Source: an uncultured beta proteobacterium
GTDB lineage: Bacteria > Pseudomonadota > Gammaproteobacteria > Burkholderiales > Rhodocyclaceae
Assembly: GCA_903908065.1 (NCBI GenBank)
Contig: CAIVQO010000090.1
Coordinates: forward strand, 62,001-126,000
Length of the DNA: 64,000 nucleotides
Direction of reading: 5' to 3'
Positions 57,828-64,000 of this stretch are shown here, piece by piece. The notes under the pieces were generated by a model. That model saw nothing but the letters and a program-made list of their open reading frames with translations, was not told the DNA's origin and did not search any database. Position numbers and translations under genes: made by a program. Each line of letters starts with the position of its first letter. Position 1 is the stretch's first letter.

Positions 57828-58605
57828 TACGCCGCCCATCCTCCAGCTCAGCAACGTCGAGGCCTCATATGGCGCGGTGAAGGCGATCCGCGGCGTCTCG
57901 CTGTCGGTGGCGCCCGGTTCGGTGGTGACCGTGCTCGGCTCCAACGGCGCCGGCAAGACCACCATCCTCAAGACGATTTCCGGGATCCTCGATCCGCAGA
58001 AGGGCAGCATCGTCTTTCGCCATGAAAAGCTCGAAGGCCGCGACCCGGCGTGGATCGTTCGCCAGGGCCTGGTGCAGGTGCCCGAGGGACGCGAGATCTT
58101 TCCGCTGCTGACAGTGCGCGAGAACCTGCTGATGGGCGCCTACACGCGGCCGGCGCACGAAAAGGACGAAGTGGCGAAGGACATCGAGGATGTCTACGCC
58201 TACTTTCCCATCCTCAAGGAGCGTCGCGACCAGCCCGCCGGCCAGCTCTCCGGCGGCCAGCAGCAGATGTTGGCGATCAGCCGCGCCCTGCTGGCCAAGC
58301 CGACCATGATGCTGCTCGACGAGCCCAGCCTGGGCCTTTCGCCCAAGCTGACCAAGGAAATCTTCGAGATCGTGATCCGCATCAACCGTGAGCGCGGCGT
58401 GACCCTGCTGATCGTCGAACAGAACGCACGCATTGCGCTGAAGTACGCCGACTACGGCTACGTGCTGGAAATCGGCCGCATCGTGATGCATGACACCTGC
58501 GCCGCCCTGCGCGAGAAGGAGGACATCAAGGAGTTCTACCTCGGCGCCAAGGAGACCGGCGTACGCGAGGGCAGGCGCTGGAAGAAAAAGAAAACATGGA
58601 GATGA
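57817..58605 (+). CDS. livF: ABC transporter ATPase, LivF-like
   Basis: This 262-aa second ATPase of the importer has Walker A GSNGAGKTT, signature LSGGQQQML and Walker B MMLLDEPSLGLSP. It carries a basic C-terminal tail (GRRWKKKKTWR) longer than usual. Two consecutive ATG codons (57817, 57820) are possible starts. The acyl-CoA ligase gene begins 3 nt after the stop, so uptake and CoA activation are co-expressed. Confidence 0.93.
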   Translation: MMSDTPPILQLSNVEASYGAVKAIRGVSLSVAPGSVVTVLGSNGAGKTTILKTISGILDPQKGSIVFRHEKLEGRDPAWIVRQGLVQVPEGREIFPLLTVRENLLMGAYTRPAHEKDEVAKDIEDVYAYFPILKERRDQPAGQLSGGQQQMLAISRALLAKPTMMLLDEPSLGLSPKLTKEIFEIVIRINRERGVTLLIVEQNARIALKYADYGYVLEIGRIVMHDTCAALREKEDIKEFYLGAKETGVREGRRWKKKKTWR

Positions 58606-58608
58606 ACC

Positions 58609-60477
58609 ATGTGGAAGCTTGACGGCAAGCGCTACTGGGCCGAGGAACGCGATGTCGTTCCGGGCGCCAACATGGCCGAGATGTTCTGGAACGGCGTCGC
58701 CCAGCGCGGCGAGTTGACGATGTTCCGGCAGAAGAAGTTTGGCCTGTGGCAAAGCCTGTCGTGGAACGAGGTCGGCGCCATCGTGCGCGAGGCCGGCATG
58801 GGCCTGATCGAACTCGGCTTCGCGGTGGGCGAGACCGCGTCCATCCTTGGCAACACGCGCCAGGAATGGTTGTTTTCCGACCTGGCGCTGCTCTCCTGCG
58901 GCGGCGTCAGCTCCGGTATTTATCCCACCGACGCGGCGAGCCAGGTCGAGTACCTGACCGGCGATTCGAATTCCGTCCTGATCTTCGTCGAGGACGACGA
59001 GCAGCTCGACAAGGTGCTGGAAGTGCGCGAGCGCCTGCCGCTTCTGCGCCGCATCGTGGTCTGGGACATGGAAGGCCTGCGCGAACTGCACGACGACCAG
59101 GTGATCAGCTTCGAACAACTGCGCGCACTGGGCCGCGAACGCCTGGCACGGCTGGGCCAGGCGGCGGCCGACGCCGAATGGCAGGCGCGCGTCGCGGCAC
59201 GCAAGCCCGCAGACCTGGCAATCCTGATCTACACCTCGGGCACCACCGGCAAGCCCAAGGGGGCCATGCTCTCGCATGCCAACCTGCTTTCGGCGGTGAA
59301 GAGCTTCAATCGCGCCACGGCGCAGAACGAGGACGACGAGCGGATGTGCTTCCTGCCGCTGTGCCACGTCGCCGAGCGTTCCAGCGGCGCTTATTTTTCG
59401 CTGTACACCGGCACCAAGCTCAACTTCGTCGAGAACCCGGAGACCATTCCCGAGAACGTGCGCGAGATCGCGCCGACGGTGTTCGGCGCAGTGCCGCGCG
59501 TCTGGGAAAAATTTTATTCCGGCGTCAGCATCGCGCTCAAGGAATCGAATGCCTTCGAGCAGTGGGCCTACAAGCTCGCCATCGGCATCGGCCTGGAAAA
59601 GGTGCGCCGCTACGAGAAAGGGGAGGCCATCGGCAGCGGCCTGGAATTTGCCCACTGGCTGGCGAGGGTGCTGGTGCTGAATAACGTGCGCAAGCTGATT
59701 GGCATCCACCGCAGCCGGATGCTGATCACCGGCGCGGCGCCGATCTCGCCCGACTTGGTGCGCTGGTACATGGCGCTGGGCGTGCCGATGCTGGAAGTCT
59801 GGGGCATGACCGAAACCGGCAGCGTCGCCGTGGGCACGCCGATCGAACGCATCAAGCCCGGCTCCATCGGCATCGCCAACGCGCCCAACGAGGTGAAGCT
59901 CTCCGACGAGGGCGAGATCCTGGTGCGCGGGCCGAACGTGTTCCTGGGTTACCTCAACCTGCCGGAAAAGACCGCCGAGACCATCGATGCCGAGGGCTGG
60001 CTGCACACCGGCGACGTCGGCATCGTGGACGCCGACGGCTACTTCCGCATTTCCGACCGCCTCAAGGACATCATCATTACCGCTGGTGGCAAGAACATCA
60101 CGCCGTCCGAACTGGAAAACCAGCTCAAGTTCTCGCCTTATGTCACCGATGCGGTGGTGATCGGTGACAAGAAGCCCTACCTGGTCTGCCTGATCATGAT
60201 CGACCAGGAGAACGTCGAGAAATTTGCCCAGGACCACGACGTGCCCTTCTCCAACTACGCCAGCCTGACGCGGGCGCCGGAGGTGCAGAAGTTGATCGAG
60301 GGCGAAATCGAACGGGTCAACAAGCAGTTCGCGCGCGTCGAGCAGATCAAGAAGTTCCGCCTGATCGAGAAGAAGCTCGGCGCCGAGGATGAGGAACTGA
60401 CCCCGACCATGAAACTTAAGCGTAAGCTAGTCAGTCAGAAATATGCGGAGCTGATCGAGGCCATGTACCGCGATTGA
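58609..60477 (+). CDS. Long-chain acyl-CoA synthetase, AMP-binding
   Basis: This 622-aa adenylate-forming enzyme activates a carboxylic acid to its CoA thioester with ATP. Motifs are the P-loop YTSGTTGKPKGAML (about 205-218), WGMTETG and GWLHTGDVG, plus the C-terminal Lys region (MKLKRKLV). The closest type is long-chain fatty-acid or related ligases. Placement inside the livHMGF-livK operon suggests it traps the imported acid, which FadB and the thiolase then degrade. Confidence 0.92.
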   Translation: MWKLDGKRYWAEERDVVPGANMAEMFWNGVAQRGELTMFRQKKFGLWQSLSWNEVGAIVREAGMGLIELGFAVGETASILGNTRQEWLFSDLALLSCGGVSSGIYPTDAASQVEYLTGDSNSVLIFVEDDEQLDKVLEVRERLPLLRRIVVWDMEGLRELHDDQVISFEQLRALGRERLARLGQAAADAEWQARVAARKPADLAILIYTSGTTGKPKGAMLSHANLLSAVKSFNRATAQNEDDERMCFLPLCHVAERSSGAYFSLYTGTKLNFVENPETIPENVREIAPTVFGAVPRVWEKFYSGVSIALKESNAFEQWAYKLAIGIGLEKVRRYEKGEAIGSGLEFAHWLARVLVLNNVRKLIGIHRSRMLITGAAPISPDLVRWYMALGVPMLEVWGMTETGSVAVGTPIERIKPGSIGIANAPNEVKLSDEGEILVRGPNVFLGYLNLPEKTAETIDAEGWLHTGDVGIVDADGYFRISDRLKDIIITAGGKNITPSELENQLKFSPYVTDAVVIGDKKPYLVCLIMIDQENVEKFAQDHDVPFSNYASLTRAPEVQKLIEGEIERVNKQFARVEQIKKFRLIEKKLGAEDEELTPTMKLKRKLVSQKYAELIEAMYRD

Positions 60478-60515
60478 TCCGGACGATTCGGCAGTACCCA
60501 TAACGAGGAGAAACC

Positions 60516-61694
60516 ATGAAGAAAAGCATGAAACTGGCCGTCGCGGCGCTGGCCGCCGCAGGAGTCGGCGCTGGCAGCACGGCGATTGCCGCCGAGCAGA
60601 TGGGCGTCAGCAAGAACGAGATCGTGATCGGCACCATCCAGGATCTCTCCGGCCCGCTGGCCGGTTTCGGCAAGGCGCTGCGCTTCGGCATGCAGATGCG
60701 CGTCGACGAGGTCAACGAATCGGGCGGCATCAACGGCCGCAAGCTCAAGTTCATCGCCGAGGATTCCGGCTATGACCCGAAGAAGGGCTTGCTGGCCGCG
60801 CAGAAAATGGTGCAGCAGGACAAGATTTTCGCCATGGTCGGCACGATCGGCACGGCAGTGAACCTGGCCACCTTCCCGACCCTGTTCGACAAGGGCGTGA
60901 TGAACCTCTTCCCCCTGACGGCGGCGCGCGAAATGTACGAGCCGCTGCACAAGCTCAAGTTCTCCTTCGCCGCGCCCTACTACACCCAGATCCGCATGGG
61001 CGTGAAGTGGCTGGCCAAGGAGCGCGGCGCGAAGAAGTTCTGCGTCATCTACCAGGACGACGACTTCGGTACCGAGGTGCTGAAGGGCGCCGAAGACGGC
61101 CTCAAGGACATGAACATGAGCTTCGCCGAGAAGACCTCCTTCAAGCGCGGCGCCACCGACTTCTCGGCCCAGGTCTCGAAGATGAAGGCCTCGGATTGCG
61201 ATACCGTGGTGCTCGGTACCATCATCCGCGAGACCATCGGCACCATAGGCACGGCGCGCAAGATGGGCTGGAACCCGCAGTTCATCGGCTCCTCGGCCGC
61301 GTACACCGACCTGATCCACAAGCTGGGCGGCAAGGCCATGGACGGGCTCTACGCCATGCACCAGGTGGCCGTGCCCTACGCCGACGATTCCTCGAAGAAC
61401 GTGCGCGACTGGTTCGCCGCCTACAAGGGCAAGTTCAACGAAGAGCCCGGCCTTTTCTCGGCCTATGGCTACGTGGCGATGGACATGTTCGTGCAGACGG
61501 CGAAGAAGACCGGTGCCAACCTGACCACCGACAACTTCATCAAGACGCTGGAATCCACCACCTTCTCGCGCGACATGTTCGGCAGCCCCGAGTACAAGTT
61601 CGGGCCCAAGCAGCACCTGGGCAACGACAAGTCCAAGGTTGGCCAGATCCAGAACGGACGCTGGGTGGCGATTACCGACTACATGGCGCAGTAA
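60516..61694 (+). CDS. livK: Periplasmic substrate-binding protein of the Liv-type importer
   Basis: This 392-aa periplasmic binding protein (peripla_BP_6 type) has a signal peptide (MKKSMKLAVAALAAAG..., cleavage near IAA-EQ). The mature start SKNEIVIGTIQDLSGPLAGF is typical of LivK relatives. The dispersed repeat lies in the signal peptide, read as VGAGSTA. It is last in the operon, ahead of a strong terminator. The ligand is unknown; relatives bind amino acids, amides or aromatic acids. Confidence 0.92.
   Translation: MKKSMKLAVAALAAAGVGAGSTAIAAEQMGVSKNEIVIGTIQDLSGPLAGFGKALRFGMQMRVDEVNESGGINGRKLKFIAEDSGYDPKKGLLAAQKMVQQDKIFAMVGTIGTAVNLATFPTLFDKGVMNLFPLTAAREMYEPLHKLKFSFAAPYYTQIRMGVKWLAKERGAKKFCVIYQDDDFGTEVLKGAEDGLKDMNMSFAEKTSFKRGATDFSAQVSKMKASDCDTVVLGTIIRETIGTIGTARKMGWNPQFIGSSAAYTDLIHKLGGKAMDGLYAMHQVAVPYADDSSKNVRDWFAAYKGKFNEEPGLFSAYGYVAMDMFVQTAKKTGANLTTDNFIKTLESTTFSRDMFGSPEYKFGPKQHLGNDKSKVGQIQNGRWVAITDYMAQ
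60564..60584 (+). repeat. Dispersed GTCGGCGC repeat inside the livK signal peptide
   Basis: GTCGGCGCTGGCAGCACGGC plus G, two bases from consensus. It encodes VGAGSTA at the end of the hydrophobic core of the signal peptide, a region free to vary in sequence. Confidence 0.6.
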
Positions 61695-61711
61695 GCCGGC
61701 ATACCGCAAGC

Positions 61712-61741
61712 AAAACGGGCGCCGCGAGGCGCCCGTTTTTT
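61712..61741 (+). terminator. Rho-independent terminator after livK
   Basis: AACGGGCGCC-GCGA-GGCGCCCGTT forms a perfect 10-bp GC-rich stem followed by a T-run, 18 nt after the livK stop. It is the clearest terminator in the window and marks the end of the importer/acyl-CoA operon. Confidence 0.93.
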
Positions 61742-61789
61742 CCTTGGCCGGTCGCCGTTCGATAAGGCAATTGCGACCCAACCGCCGCC

Positions 61790-62143
61790 ATGCCGAAGCC
61801 CAAGAAGCCAGCAGCGCCGCGCAAGCGCCTGCATTACCTGCCGTTCGACGAGGTCCGTGCCGGCATGGTGCTGGGACGTCCGGTGATTGTGACCGAGTCG
61901 AACATCGTGCGCTATTCGCTGCTGGCGGCCCATGCCTTGACTGAAGACAACCTGAGCCAGCTTGCCGCGCATCGGGCCGATTTCATCTGCATCGCGAGCG
62001 ACGAAACGCGCAGCGAAGATGAAATCGATGCCGAGGAGATGCGGGCCACCACCCGGGTCCTGCAGGCGTTCGTCGGGTCCGACTTGTCGAATCCGACCGT
62101 TGCGGCCCTGTTCGACCGCGTGCTGGCCTACCGGAGCCGTTAG
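61790..62143 (+). CDS. Small protein related to N-termini of HD-type signalling proteins
   Basis: This 117-aa protein begins with a basic Pro/Lys-rich tail. Its core (DEVRAGMVLGRPVIVTESNIV, then ALTEDNLSQLAAHRADFICI) resembles the short domain before HD-GYP or HDOD regions. It ends in TAG, 2 nt before the HDOD gene, so the two may be a split signalling pair. No catalytic residues are visible. Confidence 0.7.
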   Translation: MPKPKKPAAPRKRLHYLPFDEVRAGMVLGRPVIVTESNIVRYSLLAAHALTEDNLSQLAAHRADFICIASDETRSEDEIDAEEMRATTRVLQAFVGSDLSNPTVAALFDRVLAYRSR

Positions 62144-62145
62144 TC

Positions 62146-63230
62146 GTGCGTGGCATCGAGCGTTCCGACGTGATCGCGGGCCGCGAGCTGTTGCCGTCCT
62201 TTCCCCGTGTCGTCGACGAGGTCCTGCGCACGCTAGAGGATCCGAAAGCCAATGTCGCGCTGCTGGTCGGTCATGTATCCCACGATCCTGCCCTGACCGC
62301 GAGGGTGCTTGCCGAGACCAATGCCATTGCCATGGCCCGGCGCAAGGGCGCCGCCGTGCGCGATCTCTACACCGCAACCGCGATGATCGGATTGGCACGC
62401 CTGCGCCAGCTCACCCTGCTGGCGAACCTGACGGATTTCGTGCGTGACGTCGAGGTTCCCGAGATTTTCGCGGCGTTCTGGAAGCACAGCGTCGCCACCA
62501 GCATCGCGGCCCAGCTGCTTGCACTTCGTGGTGAACAGCCGGTCGATGCGGCGATCATCGGCGGCCTGCTGCATGACATCGGGAGGTTATGGCTGTACCG
62601 CTTCAAGCCGCAAGAGTATGCGCGACTGTGGAGCGACTTCCTGGGCGGAAAGCGGGCGCTGGTGGCGCTGGAGCAGGAGCGCCTGGGGGTCGATCATGCA
62701 GTCATCGGTGGCTGGCTGGCCGAGAGCTGGAACTTGCCGCGGAACATTTGTGAAGCGATTGGCCATCACCATACCCCGGAGTCTGTCCACCTGGACATGC
62801 TAATCGCCCTCATTCACCTGAGCGAGGTGCTCAGCAACGCCCTCGACCTGGGGCATGGCCATGGCGAGAGGGTTGGCCACGTGTCGCGGCCGTGCTGCAG
62901 TTTGCTGAAGCTGCATTGGGACGAAGCCGACGAGAACCTGATGGGGCGCATCGAGGCGAGCGCCGCCTTCGTCATTCGGGTCGACGTGACGGTGCGCGAG
63001 GGAAATCCGGTGCGCATCGTGATCGAGAATACCGGGGCGATCCCCGAAGAAATTCGGGACCGCCTGTTCGAAAATTCGTGACCTTCGACAAGGCCGGAGG
63101 CACCGGCCTCGGCACCTATTCCGCGAAACTGCTTGCCGAGGCCCAGGGCGGGAGCATTTCAGTCGAGGTATCGGACGCCGAAAACAGGACCTCGATTACG
63201 GTTTCCCTGCCGGCTGGCGACGCTGCCTGA
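62146..63230 (+). pseudogene. HDOD protein with C-terminal HATPase fragment, frameshifted in an A-run
   Basis: Starting at GTG 62146, the first frame encodes an HDOD domain (about 10-210, with IIGGLLHDIGRLWLY and HHHTPESVHLDM) and then the G1 region of an ATPase (IVIENTGAIPEEIRDRLFE). It stops at 63081. One missing A in the run at 63071-63074 explains this: restoring it continues as KFVTFDKAGGTGLGTYSAKL and ends at 63230. The ATPase part also lacks an N-box, so it is only a half domain. Either the gene is decaying, or the indel is a homopolymer sequencing error on top of an unusual domain fusion. Confidence 0.8.
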
Positions 63231-63614
63231 TCAGCGGCACTTGGCTATTTCGGCGTCGCTCATCACCGGCTTGATAACGCAGCCGCGTTCCAGTTCCGCC
63301 TTGATACGCCGCGCCTCATCGCGCTTGGCGCGCAAGGCTTCCGCGGCCTTGCGTCGTTCGTCCTCGGCCTTGGGGTCGATGGCTTCCTGCACGGGCGGTG
63401 CTTGCACGGCACCGGCGGCCGCATTTGCCTGCGGTTTCGCGGGAGCTGCGCCGGCGGGCGCGTTGCCGGGCGGAGCCGACGGCAGGCCGGCCGCCGCCGC
63501 AGCGGCCACTGCCGAGGCGGGGTTGCCGCCCTGGGCCTGCTGGGCGCTGCTCGGCATGGCGAAGGCGAGCACGCCCGCGGCGAGCAGGAGGCGGATCGAA
63601 AGCGAGGTAGTCAT
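63231..63614 (-). CDS. Small exported Ala/Pro-rich protein with paired C-terminal Cys
   Basis: This unrecognised 127-aa protein has a signal peptide (SIRLLLAAGVLAFAMPSSAQ). A low-complexity Ala/Pro/Gly segment (about 30-75) leads to a charged helix (EDERRKAAEALRAKRDEARR) and a tail with two Cys (RGCVIKPVMSDAEIAKCR) that could form a disulphide. It begins exactly where the convergent HDOD remnant ends. Confidence 0.72.
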   Translation of the reverse strand: MTTSLSIRLLLAAGVLAFAMPSSAQQAQGGNPASAVAAAAAAGLPSAPPGNAPAGAAPAKPQANAAAGAVQAPPVQEAIDPKAEDERRKAAEALRAKRDEARRIKAELERGCVIKPVMSDAEIAKCR

Positions 63615-63632
63615 GGTGTCTCCGGATTGTGT

Positions 63633-64000
63633 TCACGCAGGTTTCGGCAGGCCGGCCTGGCAACCTTCGGCACAACAGCGCCCGGGTTGGCGACCCAGGG
63701 CGATGCGCTTCGTCGCGTCGGCAAGTATGCCACGGTCAAGCAGGTTTTCGACAATTTCGACGCGGTCGGCGATCGGGTAACGGCGGAATATTTCCTTCTT
63801 CATCCCCGCCGGCGAGCCGCCGCCGTGCAGGCTGATCACCGAGTACCAGCCGGCCTGGTAGGAGGCGGTCAGGTCCTCGATGAAGCGCGCCACGGCGATG
63901 CGTTTTTCGTAGGGGATGTCCGAGCGTGCCCCGAGCACCTCCGAAATGCGCCCCGCGGTGGCCGGGTTGTGGTCTTCGTCCGGCCCTGGCAGCGTCACGA
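63633..64000 (-). CDS. C-terminal part of a 4-hydroxybutyryl-CoA dehydratase/HpaB-family protein (5' truncated by window edge)
   Basis: About 120 residues are visible. The segment SVISLHGGGSPAGMKKEI matches the HGxGSP motif near the end of 4-hydroxybutyryl-CoA dehydratase and 4-hydroxyphenylacetate 3-hydroxylase (HpaB) relatives, flavoproteins acting on CoA thioesters or aromatics. The tail (RCCAEGCQ) is Cys-rich. The reading frame stays open to the window edge, so the GTG at 63998 is probably not the true start. The substrate cannot be inferred from this fragment. Confidence 0.6.
   Translation of the reverse strand, partial: VTLPGPDEDHNPATAGRISEVLGARSDIPYEKRIAVARFIEDLTASYQAGWYSVISLHGGGSPAGMKKEIFRRYPIADRVEIVENLLDRGILADATKRIALGRQPGRCCAEGCQAGLPKPA

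Overview
The window is GC-rich, densely coded DNA of a betaproteobacterial type. Gene content and protein style (PsrA-like regulator, FadE-type dehydrogenase, many hybrid histidine kinases, bacteriohemerythrin, GGDEF-EAL proteins, LivHMGF next to an acyl-CoA ligase) resemble environmental Rhodocyclales and relatives. That assignment is inference, because no rRNA or other marker is present. I saw no tRNA, rRNA, CRISPR array, insertion sequence, prophage or replication origin.

Layout. (1) 1-2850, minus strand: glutamate/aspartate-type ABC importer gltIJKL, cut by the left edge. (2) 2862-7333, minus: Atm1/HMT1-like ABC exporter, a PAS-HD-GYP gene broken by an in-frame TAG, and a CPA1 Na+/H+ antiporter. 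(3) 7427-13294, minus: a four-gene operon joining a corrinoid protein, a UroD/MtaA-family methyltransferase, a histidine kinase with a DUF1638-like sensor region, and a hybrid kinase with REC and HPt domains. This looks like a signalling pathway built around a methyl-corrinoid module. (4) 13445-19771, plus: psrA with its own operator, then fadE, thiolase and FadJ-like genes for beta-oxidation. (5) 19809-33638: an unknown membrane protein, a broken ada-like gene, two DMT permeases, a YciA thioesterase, a sirtuin, an FKBP and three large hybrid kinases, two of them close paralogues. (6) 33703-44887: FapA-like protein, serine hydrolase, TPM protein, metK with a zinc alcohol dehydrogenase, NlpC/P60 lipoprotein, a broken GGDEF-EAL gene, bacteriohemerythrin, DUF1499 and TspO. 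(7) 44918-61741: acyl-CoA metabolism in two blocks. The minus block is an AidB-like dehydrogenase, a transglutaminase-like protein, a crotonase and TetR. The plus block is an LCAD-like dehydrogenase, thiolase, FadB, LivHMGF, acyl-CoA ligase and LivK, closed by a strong terminator. (8) 61790-64000: a small protein, a frameshifted HDOD gene, a small secreted protein, and the 3' end of a probable 4-hydroxybutyryl-CoA dehydratase/HpaB-family gene.

Three signals go beyond ordinary annotation. A ~21-nt dispersed repeat (core GTCGGCGCTGGCGACACGGC) occurs about ten times, always in sense orientation; inside genes it is always read as V-G-A-x-x-T with A or V next, and two copies lie outside genes. Two ~100-nt structured elements sit head to head at 52559-52809, with stems that differ in sequence but keep pairing. 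Finally, four genes are interrupted by in-frame TAG codons or single-base frameshifts, three of them cyclic-di-GMP or HDOD-type signalling genes.
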